64,000 nucleotides of DNA from Nostoc indistinguendum CM1-VF10 (GCA_019359215.1 JAHHHS010000004.1:1-64000), one strand, 5' to 3'. Positions 1 to 9,175 are shown, counted from the first letter of the stretch. Numbers and translations: made by a program. Notes: generated by a model not told the origin, from the letters alone.

Positions 1-142
1 CAATCAAGCGCTGTGCATCTTGAGGATTTTTTTCAATATGGCTCAGTATAGAACTCATGTTTTAGCACCCAAAAACATCATGTAATATTCTTTTACCATC
101 AAATATTACTATTTTGGAGATGTCTAAAACTTTTTTATAGTA

Positions 143-292
143 ATGCTTCTGACTGACTCAAAACGTGAGGAAGCGTTGCACTTATATGAAAACGCTGGGT
201 TCAATGGTGGAGTAAAACCGGATTTATTACCCCACCTCCAGAAAAATTATGAGCAAGATTGTTATAAATTAGACACCTTTCAAAAATTCTAG
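143..292 (+). pseudogene. GNAT acetyltransferase C-terminal remnant
   Basis: A 49-codon reading frame starts MLLTDSKREEALHLYENAGF. The pattern of Ser-Lys-Arg followed by Ala, Tyr and Gly-Phe resembles the last strand and helix of GNAT N-acetyltransferases, where a conserved Tyr precedes a GF motif. Nothing upstream in the same frame supplies the acetyl-CoA-binding core, so this is either a decayed 3' end or the tail of a gene broken by rearrangement. No function is inferred. The family call rests only on the short motif. Confidence 0.35.
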
Positions 293-985
293 TTTCTCCG
301 TGGTTCATTTTTATAAAATTCTCTTTTGAAAAAAAATAATTCCTAGTAAAAAATATTGGCGCAATCATGCCCCAAAATTTTGATTGCGATCGCTAATTCT
401 CAGCCTAGTATTTGAAAATTTACCATTACAGACAACTATCTAAAGAGAGAAAGTTTCGTCTCGAAATCCAGCCATTAGTTAGTTGTATAACTTGGACCAA
501 GGGTGAATAATACGGGATATCGCCAAGATACCTTTTATTTCTTAAATATTGCTCAAGATGATAATGCATTTAACTTGACGGCATGAACCATTTTCAGCAA
601 TTATAAAGAAGTGGCTATTAAAAGCCGATTATCCTACTGCTTGGCTGCGATTTTATTCAGTTATAAAATCGCCTATTTGTATTAAGTGCCTTTATTGTCG
701 CAACATACAATATGCTACAGTATCGCTACTTTTTGTTATCTGCGGTTCTTTAAAAATCAAATAGGGATTCTTTACTATGTGTGGGGAACATTTGAATAAT
801 TGTTATGAAATGTCAAGAATAGATGCTCTTAATATCTAACATTTTAATTTTTCAGAGTTAGTGGTTGTATTTGTGGTTTCCATATCGAGGCAAACCAAGC
901 AATCATCTCAATATTTGTATTCACCGAACCTTGCATCTAGTATTTTCCAATAGTCAATCCAAGAATTTGAAAAGAGGATATTTCC
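293..985. other. Long AT-rich spacer, no gene seen
   Basis: This is the leader region of the SLH/fasciclin gene. I see no convincing reading frame, RNA gene or known repeat. An AAGAGGA ribosome-binding site lies near 970-976, just before the 986 start. The unusually long spacer could hold a long 5' leader, but no structured element was recognised. Confidence 0.4.
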
Positions 986-2713
986 ATGTTTAGTTTTTTC
1001 CGTGGGTCATCAACAAGGGTTGCTTTACTAGTTCTGGGAATGACAGCTGCTACAATAACTCCCATCGTAATTTCTACCCCAGCTTCATCTCAAAATACTG
1101 TTCCATCTACGACACCATCGCCTGCAACACCATCTGCAACACCATCTGCAACACCATCACCTGCTTCATCAGTTAACTTGTCTGATGTTTCTTCAGATTA
1201 TTGGGCGCGTCCCTTCATTCAAGTCCTAGCTGACAATAACGTAATTACTGGCTTTCCTGATGGCAGCTTTAGACCGAATCAAGCTGTGACTCGTGCCGAG
1301 TTTGCTGCCCTAATTCAAAAAGCTTTTCCTAACCAAAATCGAGTTCGGCAATTAAGCGCAGGTGGATTTCGTGATGTTCCTGCTGGCTATTGGGCGGCTT
1401 CTGCAATTCAGTACGCCTACGAAACTGGATTTGTGGCAGGCTATCCTGGGAATGTGTTTTCGCCAAATCAACAAATACCCAAGGTACAGGCGATCGTTGC
1501 TTTAACAAATGGTTTGGGTTTAACTGCTAGCGGCACTGGAACCAGTACTGACCTCAGCACCTACTACACTGACGCTTCAGCTATTCCGGAGTATGCTGTT
1601 AATAGTGTGACAATAGCAACGCAATCTAATATTGTTGTTAATTATCCAGATGTAAAACAACTCAATCCACAACAGTCCCTGTCTCGTGCAGAAGCTGCGG
1701 CACTCTTATATCAAGCTTTGGCTAGACAGGGAAGAGTGCAACCCATTGCTAGCAATCTTCCAGCCACTCAATATATTGTCGGTGGAACTGCTGGTGGTAC
1801 TCAAACTGGTACTGATATTGTTTCTCTTGCTGCATCCAGTAATTCTTTTACAACTCTGACTTCTTTATTAAAGACAGCTGGTTTAGTAGATATTCTTCAA
1901 CAACCTGGCCCTTATACAGTCTTTGCTCCTACCGATCAAGCATTTGCTGCTTTGCCTGCTGCTACCCTACAGCAGTTACAGCAACCAGAGAACAGAGAAG
2001 CATTGATTAAGATTTTGAGATATCATGTGGTTCCTGGTGCAGTAACCGCTAGTCAGCTCTCAGCTGGAGAACTGAAGACCTATGAAGAAAGCCCTGTAAA
2101 TATTCAAATCGATCGCGCTAATAATCAAGTCTCGGTGAATAATGCCAGAGTTATCCAAGCGGATGTCCAAGCTAGTAATGGTGTTATCCATGCAGTTAAC
2201 CAAGTCCTCGTTCCGCCTGATGTTAACATTAGTCAGTTAAATCAGCCGCCAACAGGAAATACAGATGGCACAACGCCTAATGTTAACGCAGGTAGAACTA
2301 CTCTTGGTGGTCCTAGCTATATCGGGGGTGGTGGTAACATTGGTTTGAGCGGTAACGATACAGCTTTGGGTGACACTAACTTTTCAGTGTTCAGCAAAAT
2401 TGGTCTGACACGCAATATCTCAGTGCGACCATCAGTGATCTTTGGGGATGATACATTGTTTATGGTTCCCTTAACTTTGGATTTTGCTCCTCGTCGAGCT
2501 GCTGAGGTGGGTACACGAACTTTTTCTATATCTCCTTATATAGGTGCTGGCGTAGCCATAGAAGCTAATCTCGATACTGATTTTGGATTACTGCTAACTG
2601 GTGGTGTAGACGTTCCTATCGGTTCTCGATTTACGTTAAATGGTGCTGTCAATGCTGCTTTTATGGACGAAACTGATGTAGGGCTACAATTAGGACTTGG
2701 CTACAACTTCTAA
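986..2713 (+). CDS. SLH-domain and fasciclin-domain surface protein
   Basis: This is a 575-residue exported protein. A signal peptide (residues 1-36, ending near TPASSQ) is followed by a Thr/Pro/Ser/Ala-rich linker (about 37-62) built on an ATPS repeat. Three S-layer-homology repeats span roughly 65-245, with typical DVSSDYWA and FRPNQAVTRAEF motifs. A fasciclin (FAS1) domain covers about 280-410, with the H1-like YTVFAPTDQAF and the YHVVPG motif. The last 135 residues are Gly-rich with alternating hydrophobics and end in a terminal Phe (LGLGYNF), suggesting a small outer-membrane-type beta structure. SLH domains normally bind cell-wall polymers and FAS1 domains mediate adhesion, so an envelope or adhesion role is inferred. 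The gene appears to stand alone. Confidence 0.85.
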   Translation: MFSFFRGSSTRVALLVLGMTAATITPIVISTPASSQNTVPSTTPSPATPSATPSATPSPASSVNLSDVSSDYWARPFIQVLADNNVITGFPDGSFRPNQAVTRAEFAALIQKAFPNQNRVRQLSAGGFRDVPAGYWAASAIQYAYETGFVAGYPGNVFSPNQQIPKVQAIVALTNGLGLTASGTGTSTDLSTYYTDASAIPEYAVNSVTIATQSNIVVNYPDVKQLNPQQSLSRAEAAALLYQALARQGRVQPIASNLPATQYIVGGTAGGTQTGTDIVSLAASSNSFTTLTSLLKTAGLVDILQQPGPYTVFAPTDQAFAALPAATLQQLQQPENREALIKILRYHVVPGAVTASQLSAGELKTYEESPVNIQIDRANNQVSVNNARVIQADVQASNGVIHAVNQVLVPPDVNISQLNQPPTGNTDGTTPNVNAGRTTLGGPSYIGGGGNIGLSGNDTALGDTNFSVFSKIGLTRNISVRPSVIFGDDTLFMVPLTLDFAPRRAAEVGTRTFSISPYIGAGVAIEANLDTDFGLLLTGGVDVPIGSRFTLNGAVNAAFMDETDVGLQLGLGYNF

Positions 2714-3106
2714 TTGAAGATAGAAGTAGGGGTAATTCATGTAGCCGAAGGCTTCCCGCAGGGTATTGCTCCTACGTAGAAATAAAGGTTTCGGCCGTTG
2801 TTTGCATAATTTATAGAACTTTATCCTTGACAAAAAATACAAAAAATGGTAAAGGTGAATAACCATATCTTTCGTAAGGGCACAGCATTGCTTATAGGTG
2901 TCAACTTAAGAAGATAAAGCCCAAATTTGTTGGGTGTAAGCGTCAATCAGTCGATGGCGCTTACGCCTTGTTTTGACTAATCCAAAGAGGTTTTGACCTT
3001 CCCATGCCCCTACGATAAATCTTTATATAACAGGGTTTTCGTGAATTGGTATAACGAGAGAGAATGTCAATGGGTCAGCAGTGAAGACAATGCTTTGGAT
3101 TAGAGA
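2714..3106. repeat. Spacer with dispersed repeat pieces
   Basis: The spacer holds a short imperfect palindrome at 2739-2780 (GTAGCCGAAGGCTTCCCG then CTCCTACGTAG), of the kind scattered in Nostoc-type genomes. At 2879-2909 it holds a piece whose reverse complement starts CTTAAGTTGACACC. Related pieces occur near 22386 and 46089, so this is probably the end of a dispersed mobile element. No gene is seen. Confidence 0.4.
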
Positions 3107-4231
3107 ATGAATCAGTATTTTGCAACGGTTGCTCGCGGATTAGAAACCCTCGCGGCTCAAGAGTTAGAGCAGCTGGGTGCCCATTGCGTGGAGCCAGGGT
3201 TTTGCGGTGTAGCCTTTGAGGGCGATCGCACTCTACTTTATCGCGTCAACCTCTGGGCTAGGCTGCCGTTCCGAATTTTGGTGAACATCCATGAGTTTCC
3301 TTGTCAAGATGCAAAGGATCTCTATCGCGGTATTCAGACTATCGATTGGGTAAACTATCTCACGCCAGACATGACGCTGGCGGTGAATACCACAGGCAAA
3401 AACGCTCACCTCAACCACAGCCACTTCACATCTCTCCAAATCAAAAATGCGATTGTTGACCAACAGCAAGAAAATCTGGGTGAGCGTTCAAATGTAGAGC
3501 TTTATGAACCAGATGTGCGGATCAATGTTCATATTGAGCGCGACTTTTGTACCGTTAAGCTCGACAGTTCTGGAAATAGTCTACATCGCCGAGGCTACCG
3601 CCCTGCGGTTGGAGCAGCCCCACTAAAGGAATCTCTAGCTGCTGCCCTCATTCAACTTTCGGGCTGGCAGCCAGACCAGATGTTCTACGATCCTCTCTGC
3701 GGGTCTGGCACTTTACCCCTAGAAGCTAGCTTAAAAGCACTTAATATAGCACCAGGGCTATTTCGCGAGCGCTTTGGATTTGAAACTTGGCTCGATTTTG
3801 ATCTGTCCCTTTTAGAAAAGTTGCTCCAAGAAGCTAAGGATAGCCAACTAGATACCCTTCCCGCACCTATTTGGGGAAGCGATCGCGATGAAAATGTGAT
3901 TGAGCAGGCGATTAACAATGCTCAAAACTGCGGCGTTGATAACCATGTATGGTTTTCTCAAATGGAGCTTGCTGATGTTGTCGCCCCCGCAGACAGTGGA
4001 ATTTTATTGTGCAATCCGCCCTATGGCGAACGGCTGGGGCGAGATAGTGACTTGGGGGCATTTTACAAACTTTTGGGCGATGTGTTGAAACAACGCTTTA
4101 AAGGCTGGACTGCGTTTGTGCTGAGTGGCAACAAGGAACTGTCTCAATCGATTGGACTGAAATCATCTAAGCGAATTGCAGTGTACAACGGAACGTTGCC
4201 CTGTCAGTTAATGAAATACGAGCTGTACTAA
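3107..4231 (+). CDS. THUMP-domain class I SAM-dependent RNA methyltransferase
   Basis: The 374-residue protein belongs to the RlmL-N/YpsC-type family of 23S rRNA guanine-N2 methyltransferases. An N-terminal ferredoxin-like part is followed by a THUMP domain (about 60-160). The Rossmann methyltransferase domain carries DPLCGSGTLPLEA for SAM binding, and ILLCNPPYGERLG near residue 300 is the catalytic NPPY loop typical of exocyclic amino N-methylation. The length matches standalone members, unlike the RlmL-RlmK fusions of enterobacteria. The exact target base is not shown by the sequence. The gene appears monocistronic. Confidence 0.9.
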   Translation: MNQYFATVARGLETLAAQELEQLGAHCVEPGFCGVAFEGDRTLLYRVNLWARLPFRILVNIHEFPCQDAKDLYRGIQTIDWVNYLTPDMTLAVNTTGKNAHLNHSHFTSLQIKNAIVDQQQENLGERSNVELYEPDVRINVHIERDFCTVKLDSSGNSLHRRGYRPAVGAAPLKESLAAALIQLSGWQPDQMFYDPLCGSGTLPLEASLKALNIAPGLFRERFGFETWLDFDLSLLEKLLQEAKDSQLDTLPAPIWGSDRDENVIEQAINNAQNCGVDNHVWFSQMELADVVAPADSGILLCNPPYGERLGRDSDLGAFYKLLGDVLKQRFKGWTAFVLSGNKELSQSIGLKSSKRIAVYNGTLPCQLMKYELY

Positions 4232-4365
4232 GACCGAATCGATCAGATTTTCTGATTTCCGGTTTGCGTTATGGTTTAGTGTAGGCGTAGCCCGTCGTAG
4301 ACATCGCTCTCAACTACTGTAGCGGTTTGCAGTTGAGTTCAACACAGACCTAACCCCCCTTAAAA

Positions 4366-4500
4366 GGCTACGGTGTACACACAAGTCTGATAACCTTATC
4401 CCGTATCGTTCTGATCCCCCCTAACCCCCCTTAAAAAAGGGGGAACCGGAATCAAAGTCCCCCTTTTTAAGGGGGATTTAGGGGAATCTAAAATTTTTGA
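4366..4500. repeat. Dispersed palindromic repeat (C/G-run hairpin)
   Basis: Near 4412-4490 two arms can fold on each other. The left arm has CCCCCTTAAAAAAGGGGG and the right arm has CCCCCTTTTTAAGGGGG, and both are extended by TAACCCC/TTTAGGGG blocks. The preceding AGGCTACGGTGTA-ACACAAGTCTGA block at 4366-4392 recurs at 46207-46234. This is a non-coding mobile or REP-like sequence common in cyanobacterial spacers, and it could also act as a transcription terminator. Confidence 0.55.
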
Positions 4501-4538
4501 TACCGACAAGAGGACTTTTCAAACATCGTCTTAGCCAT
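4497..4538 (+). repeat. Dispersed element end (family A)
   Basis: The block TTTTGATACCGACAAGAGGA, followed by CTTTTCAAACATCGTCTTAG, recurs with few changes at 33858-33897 and, inverted, at 54619-54656. An inverted partner of its outer part is at 33693-33711. It looks like the terminal inverted repeat of an insertion sequence or its miniature derivative. No second end lies nearby here, so this copy is a solo end. Confidence 0.5.
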
Positions 4539-4568
4539 TTCCGAAATAACCCAATTTTTAATAATAAA

Positions 4569-5609
4569 TTAATATCTCATTAATTCTGACAACATTTGCT
4601 CAAGCAAATCTTCCATGATTTCCTCATCTAAAGAGTGCAGAGTTGGTGGCCCACCGAGGAACTCTTTGATAGTGATTTTCTGCTCTCTAAAGTCCTTGAC
4701 AAAATCCCGGATCTGAACAATAACCTTAATTTGAGATTCTATCGTTTCTACCATCAAAGCCATAGAGTCAATGCCTTTTTTAGCAGCTTCGCGAGAATCA
4801 GAAACCATAGTTCCTTCTGGAGTATTTTTTACTAAACGCAGTTCCTGTTTCAAGTTTTCATATTGAGCGAGGAGAATTTGATTCTGCTGTTCTATAGTTC
4901 GACATTTTCGAGTTAAATCATCCTCGCTATTATGATCAATAACTTCTCCTACTTGCTGAACTCGCTCAATTTCTAAAAGTCTTGCTAAATCTCCTTCTTG
5001 GTAGGCTTTATTGATTGATTTCATAACTTCTGTATGATATCTCTGTGTCTCGCTGTCTTTTACCTTATCAGGGTGAAAGATTTCAGCTAATCTGAGAAAG
5101 GTTTCCCGAATTTTTCTCTTATCCTCTGTTTTAACTACAGGCGGAGATTCTAGAGACTGTTGTGCTTGCCAATGTTGATGCCGATCTTCAGCAGTTTCCT
5201 CTGAAAAATCTGATTCGGGTTCGGAATTATTAAATACTTCGTCTAGCTCTAGATTAAATTGCTTCCGACTAATGACACCTGTCAACTGGAGGTTAAGGTA
5301 AACTGCTTCTATATTTTTGATGGTTTGTTTACCAAACTTTCTGGTAGTAAAGATTTCATCAAATAAAGCATGAATATCCCGGTCTAACTCAGCCATTTTT
5401 TGGAAGTGGGGATTGGCTTGATGAAATATTTCTGTGGCTAAAGTTCGCATCTGTTCAACAAAATTATTTAATTCCGTTCGCTTTCTCTTAATTTGTTTTA
5501 GTAGCGATTTGTGTTCTTTTTCTAAAAATTCTAAGCGGATATGTAATTCAGAGAGAGCGAGTGGAGTTTCAAGAGGAGAGTGGGATGGAGATGAGGTGGT
5601 TCTAGGCAT
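4569..5609 (-). CDS. J-domain (DnaJ-like) protein with coiled coils
   Basis: In this 346-residue protein the HPD tripeptide lies in LAEIFHPDKVKDSETQRYH (about 180-200), and INKAYQEGDLARLLEIE follows, matching helices II to IV of a J domain. J domains stimulate Hsp70 ATPase. Here the domain sits in the middle of the protein, not at the N-terminus. It is flanked by a long charged, probably coiled-coil region (residues 20-110) and a second Gln/Glu/Lys-rich coiled coil (230-320). There is no zinc-finger or substrate-binding DnaJ region, so it is a specialised type III (class C) co-chaperone. The partner is unknown. Confidence 0.8.
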   Translation of the reverse strand: MPRTTSSPSHSPLETPLALSELHIRLEFLEKEHKSLLKQIKRKRTELNNFVEQMRTLATEIFHQANPHFQKMAELDRDIHALFDEIFTTRKFGKQTIKNIEAVYLNLQLTGVISRKQFNLELDEVFNNSEPESDFSEETAEDRHQHWQAQQSLESPPVVKTEDKRKIRETFLRLAEIFHPDKVKDSETQRYHTEVMKSINKAYQEGDLARLLEIERVQQVGEVIDHNSEDDLTRKCRTIEQQNQILLAQYENLKQELRLVKNTPEGTMVSDSREAAKKGIDSMALMVETIESQIKVIVQIRDFVKDFREQKITIKEFLGGPPTLHSLDEEIMEDLLEQMLSELMRY

Positions 5610-6044
5610 GAAACACGTATATAAGTTTAAGGTTTAAAATATAATTTCAATGCTTCTAACTTCTGGAAATAGGTTTTGATACAACTGATAGTATTCATCC
5701 ACAAATCTCACTGTGGGCGCAGGAGGGCGCGGCTTAACCATACTAAGAAGATGTTTTCGCGTAGGCGTAGCCCGTCGTAGACCTCGCCCTTAATTATACT
5801 CCTGCGAGACTGGCAAAAGAGGCTTAGAAATTGGTCAAAAAGTCCAAATGCGGGTGAGCGCTTGCCCCTACCCGGATTATGATACTCTCAATGGTTAAGT
5901 GCAGGCAATCTCTCCAGATGCGATCGCAGCCCCACACTTTGAGCATTTGGAAAGTAGACGTAAAAGCAAGCTCAAACCAACTGCGTCCACAAGTTATAAA
6001 GTATGTGTAGATAAGACAGCAAATATGTTGAGGAAAAAATCTGT
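5610..6044. repeat. Spacer with a Nostoc-type dispersed repeat
   Basis: At 5760-5790 the block GTAGGCGTAGCCCGTCGTAG, followed by ACCTCGCCCT, is nearly identical to one at 4281-4311. Degenerate forms occur at 44450 and 49006, and an inverted form at 11811-11836. These are short dispersed repeats of unknown role. No gene is supported in this spacer. A minus-strand open frame across it has low-complexity, repeat-derived content. Confidence 0.5.
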
Positions 6045-6524
6045 ATGACAACCTACCAAGAAAGCATAACTAGTAACGAATCCATTAATGAGCTAATCGC
6101 CGAGACGGCAAGCATTAACCATGTGGAGGTAATTGAAAATGTCATTGACTCTTTAGAACAAGACGACAGTGCCATGGTTAGCCACACTCCAGAGGGTGGC
6201 TATCTCTGGAAGTTTAAGTATGGAAGTGTGCAAGTATTTGTCCAACTCAACGGGACAAGCGATGAAGACACCATAACGGTTTGGTCGGCGGTGCTAAATT
6301 TACCTGCCAAAGATGAACCTAAGTTGATGCGGTATCTTTTGGAGTTAAACTGCTCAAGTACTTTTGAAGCGCGTTTTGGTATTATTGAAAACCGAGTGGT
6401 TGTGATATCAACACGCACCTTAGCAGAGTTATCTCCTGGCGAAGTGTCTCGGCTCATTACCGTTGTGGCAACGATCGCAGATAATAACGATGAAGCTTTA
6501 CAAACTGAATTTGGTGCGACTTGA
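6045..6524 (+). CDS. YbjN-domain protein
   Basis: This is a 159-residue soluble protein with a YbjN/T3SS-chaperone-like fold. A GGYLWKFKYGSVQVFVQL strand region is followed by AVLNLPAKDEPKLMRYLLEL and by a helix with LSPGEVSRLITVVATIADN, which are hallmark positions of the family. YbjN-type proteins are small alpha/beta proteins that in some lineages act as chaperones or regulators. The cyanobacterial members have no assigned role. No signal peptide is present. An ATG following AGGAAAAAATCTGT defines the start. Confidence 0.75.
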   Translation: MTTYQESITSNESINELIAETASINHVEVIENVIDSLEQDDSAMVSHTPEGGYLWKFKYGSVQVFVQLNGTSDEDTITVWSAVLNLPAKDEPKLMRYLLELNCSSTFEARFGIIENRVVVISTRTLAELSPGEVSRLITVVATIADNNDEALQTEFGAT

Positions 6525-6586
6525 TTAATCGCTTTGCTTTAGTTAGGAGTTATAAGTGTTGAGTTGTAAGTTGATAAACTTTTTAA

Positions 6587-6643
6587 CAGACGCGATTAAT
6601 CGCACCTCTACTCCTAACTCATGTACAGACGCGATTAATCGCG
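6587..6643. repeat. Paired GACGCGATTAATCGC palindromes
   Basis: Two copies of the 15-mer GACGCGATTAATCGC lie near 6589 and 6627. The core GCGATTAATCGC is a perfect 12-bp palindrome. The second copy lies just upstream of the lipoate ligase-like gene. This palindrome is widespread in spacers of related genomes, so it is more likely a dispersed repeat than a specific operator. Confidence 0.5.
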
Positions 6644-6654
6644 TTTCTTAACTC

Positions 6655-7404
6655 TTGAATTCTAAAGTGTGGCGACTAATTCCTTTGCTAGAGGCGGCTG
6701 GCAATGTGCAGATGGCGATTGACCGATGGTTACTAGAACAACACCAGTCTAGAAAGCATCCGTCAACTCTGCGCTTTTATACTTGGTCGCCACCTGCCAT
6801 TTCTCTCGGCTATCATCAACACCAATACCCTGAGCATTGGCAACATTTAACTTGGCAAGGGCAAAAACTGGATTTAGTGCGCCGTCCTACTGGTGGACGG
6901 GCGGTGTTACACCAAGGTGATTTAACTTACGCTGTAATAACATCTGGACTTACGGGTAATCGCGTCCAGGTGTACGAAAAAATTTGCGAGTTTTTGATTC
7001 AAGGGTGGCGATCGCTCGGCGTAGAATTACATTATGGTACGGCTGGGCGAGGTTACATCCACAACCCTAATTGTTTTGGTACAGCAACTAGTGCAGATTT
7101 AGTTTTGCCAGATGATGCCAAACTCATTGGTAGCGCTCAACTGCGACGTAGTGGCGCAATTTTGCAACATGGTTCCATCCGTTTGCAACCCGATGCTGAA
7201 CTGTTTGCTCAAGTATTTGGTGCAGAATCTTTTACGACTGTACAACTGTCTCAAAGTCTGAATGTAGAAAAGATTATTGCAGCTTTAGTTGCCGCAGCTA
7301 GTAATTGTTTTGATATGCAGATAGAGTTGCAACCCCTCTCGCCGTCTGAGTGGGAGGAAATTTTGGCGAAACCGATTTCGGAGGCTGGTTCTCAGGTTAT
7401 TTAA
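6655..7404 (+). CDS. Lipoate-protein ligase A-like (BPL/LplA/LipB) protein
   Basis: The 249-residue protein has the biotin/lipoate protein ligase fold. LVRRPTGGRAVLHQGDLTYA is the lipoate-binding loop of LplA-type enzymes, and IGSAQLRRSGAILQHGSI corresponds to the later conserved loop that normally carries the lysyl-binding segment. It could attach lipoate or octanoate to the E2/GcvH subunits of 2-oxoacid dehydrogenases or the glycine cleavage system. The exact substrate is inferred. The start is TTG (6655), chosen because the homologous N-terminus WRLIPLLEAAGNVQMAID begins right after it. It lies 28 bp upstream of the peptidase E gene on the same strand. Confidence 0.8.
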   Translation: MNSKVWRLIPLLEAAGNVQMAIDRWLLEQHQSRKHPSTLRFYTWSPPAISLGYHQHQYPEHWQHLTWQGQKLDLVRRPTGGRAVLHQGDLTYAVITSGLTGNRVQVYEKICEFLIQGWRSLGVELHYGTAGRGYIHNPNCFGTATSADLVLPDDAKLIGSAQLRRSGAILQHGSIRLQPDAELFAQVFGAESFTTVQLSQSLNVEKIIAALVAAASNCFDMQIELQPLSPSEWEEILAKPISEAGSQVI

Positions 7405-7432
7405 GGGGATAGAAATAGAACAGGATTTAAAA

Positions 7433-8152
7433 ATGATTACAAATTCAGTTCCTAAACAAATCATTGCAATGGGCGGTGGAGGCTTTTCAATGGAACCTGA
7501 AAACCCTCTGCTGGATCGATATATCTTAGGATTATGCAAAAAGAAAAGACCGAAAATTTGTTTTATTCCTACAGCAAGTGGTGATTCTGACAAATATATT
7601 GTTAAATTCTACTCAGCTTTTGTGCAGTTTCTATGTCAGCCATCTCATTTGTCCTTGTTTAACCCATTTACATCGGACTTTAGGTCTTTTGTTCTTGAGC
7701 AGGACATTATTTATGTAGGAGGTGGAAACACTAAAAACCTAATTGCTCTTTGGAAAGAGTGGGGACTTGACCATATTTTGGGAGAAGCTTGGGAAAGTGG
7801 CGTTATTCTTTCTGGCTTGAGTGCAGGCTCTATTTGTTGGTTTGAAGAGGGAGTGACGGACTCTATTCCTGGGAACATGACTGTATTACAGTGTCTTAGC
7901 TTTCTAAAAGGTAGTAACTGTCCTCACTATGACGGTGAGCCAAGAAGAAGACCTGCTTACCATCAACTTTTATCAGAAGGACTTATTAGCTCTGGATATG
8001 CTGTAGACGATGGGGTTGCTCTCCATTTTGTTGGAGAGCAATTGGAAAAAGTTGTGAGTTCACGTCCGCAACCCAAAGCTTATTGTTTAGAAAGAGTAGA
8101 TAAGACAGTTAAAGAAACGATTTTAGAACCTATATACTTGGGAAATAGCTAA
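7433..8152 (+). CDS. Peptidase E-like (S51, class I glutamine amidotransferase fold)
   Basis: This is a 239-residue cytosolic protein. LSGLSAGSICWFEEGVTDS holds the nucleophile elbow with the catalytic Ser of family S51 dipeptidase E, and HYDGEPRRRPAYHQLL supplies the His. IIYVGGGNTKNLIALWKEWG is the conserved substrate-side loop. Members cleave Asp-X dipeptides (PepE) or resemble cyanophycinase. The absence of a signal peptide and the 239-residue length favour the PepE type. Its last 4 bp overlap the convergent HD-domain gene. Confidence 0.85.
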   Translation: MITNSVPKQIIAMGGGGFSMEPENPLLDRYILGLCKKKRPKICFIPTASGDSDKYIVKFYSAFVQFLCQPSHLSLFNPFTSDFRSFVLEQDIIYVGGGNTKNLIALWKEWGLDHILGEAWESGVILSGLSAGSICWFEEGVTDSIPGNMTVLQCLSFLKGSNCPHYDGEPRRRPAYHQLLSEGLISSGYAVDDGVALHFVGEQLEKVVSSRPQPKAYCLERVDKTVKETILEPIYLGNS

Positions 8153-8781
8153 TAATTTTCAACGCGAAAATCCTGAGTAATTAGCGTAGTATCATCTCTA
8201 AGATACCCTGCTGTCACACAATCATCAATCAATTGCAGGACAAACGACCACAGTTCCGGCGCACCTGTTTCTACTACCGCTACCCGTTTCATAACCTGAT
8301 CTCGCCTAATGCCATGAATCTGCCAAGTCCCGCCCTGAGTTTGCTGATTATGCAGCAAAGGCTGTATACGGTCTAGGGCTGCGGCAAACCTGGCAGTGGT
8401 TGTTTCTCCCGCTTCAAACTCATCCCAAAGTAAACGCAACTCTCTAGCTTGATCTGCCGCCAAAAGTCCGAATAAGCGCAATGCTGCTTGTGCTTCTCGT
8501 TCTGCTTTGCTGTCATTACCCTGCACATCGTAGCAGAAGGTATCACCTGCATCAATTTCTACCAAATCGTGAATTAGCAGCATTTTGATAGCATGGAATA
8601 TATCAACACCCTCCGGGGCATATTCTGCTAATACACTTGCCATCACCGCTAAATGCCAAGAGTGTTCTGCACTATTTTCTCGGCGTGACCCATCAGTAAG
8701 TAGGGTTTGGCGCATCACCTGTTTCAATTGGTCAATCTCGATGATGAACTGAATTTGTTGAGTCAGCCGATTAATTTGCAC
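8149..8781 (-). CDS. HD-domain hydrolase (YfbR/HDDC2-like)
   Basis: The 210-residue protein has the metal-binding HD motif spread over ENSAEHSWHLAVMA and MLLIHDLVEIDAGD, the pattern of HD_3 enzymes related to E. coli YfbR 5'-deoxynucleotidase. ALDRIQPLLHN near the C-terminus supplies the last Asp. A role in dephosphorylating nucleotides is plausible, but the substrate is not visible. It converges with the peptidase E gene with a 4-bp overlap, so the two 3' ends share sequence. Confidence 0.8.
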   Translation of the reverse strand: MQINRLTQQIQFIIEIDQLKQVMRQTLLTDGSRRENSAEHSWHLAVMASVLAEYAPEGVDIFHAIKMLLIHDLVEIDAGDTFCYDVQGNDSKAEREAQAALRLFGLLAADQARELRLLWDEFEAGETTTARFAAALDRIQPLLHNQQTQGGTWQIHGIRRDQVMKRVAVVETGAPELWSFVLQLIDDCVTAGYLRDDTTLITQDFRVENY

Positions 8782-8881
8782 CTAGATTTCTGATTGCGGG
8801 TGAGGTTAACTGGATTTTAGACTGTAGGTAATTATCTCAATAATTCTGGCGAATCTGCAAGGACTTGTTTCTGCATACCAA

Positions 8882-8956
8882 TTAAAAAGCGCCTGGGAGT
8901 GTTGCCGTGTTTCCACCCCAAACGCTTTTTATTTTTAACTTGCTCCTCACACAATT
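8882..8956 (-). ncRNA. Tandem hairpin small RNA candidate, copy 1
   Basis: Read on the minus strand, a conserved GTGTGAGGAGCAAGTT head (GTGTGAGGAG at 8943-8952) is followed by an A-rich tract. Next comes a long hairpin with arms AAAAAGCG and CGCTTTTT and a conserved loop GGAAACACGGCAACACT. The hairpin ends in a U run and could be an intrinsic terminator. In this copy the minus-strand stem pairs fully with two G-U wobbles, whereas the plus-strand reading has two C-A mismatches. This favours minus-strand transcription. A conserved block, CTCAATATACTCGCC then TTTTGATAG, lies upstream and may carry a promoter. Confidence 0.5.
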
Positions 8957-9042
8957 AGATAGTATCACTGCTTCTATCAAAAGGCGAGTATATTGAGTGA
9001 CACTTTCAAAACTGCACCTACAATCCAATTTCTATATATAAA

Positions 9043-9117
9043 TTAAAAAATGCCTGGGAGTGTTGCCGTGTTTCCACCCCAGGCATTTTTTATTCTCAAC
9101 TTGCTCCTCACACACAA
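9043..9117 (-). ncRNA. Tandem hairpin small RNA candidate, copy 2
   Basis: Same unit as at 8882. Here the stem bases changed together: ATGCC pairs with GGCAT where the other copies have GCGC-type pairs. This compensatory change supports a selected RNA hairpin. The head GTGTGAGGAG is at 9104-9113. Upstream on the minus strand, TTGCCA and GATAAT separated by 15 bases form a plausible promoter. A minus-strand open frame crosses copies 2 and 3 but is made only of the repeats and is not believed to be a protein. Confidence 0.5.
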
Positions 9118-9175
9118 ATAAACATTATCACTACTTTTATCAAATGGCAAGTATATTGAGTGAAATTTTTGACAA

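Noticed and set aside
5824..6051. Minus-strand 75-codon frame upstream of the YbjN gene
   Set aside because: It spans spacer and repeat sequence, has many rare amino acids in a row and no ribosome-binding site.
8943..8952. Plus-strand CTCCTCACAC read as a Yfr1 gene
   Set aside because: A true Yfr1 has a stem-loop before and a terminator hairpin right after the motif; here only the upstream hairpin exists on the plus strand, and three copies would be unusual. The complementary minus-strand reading fits better.
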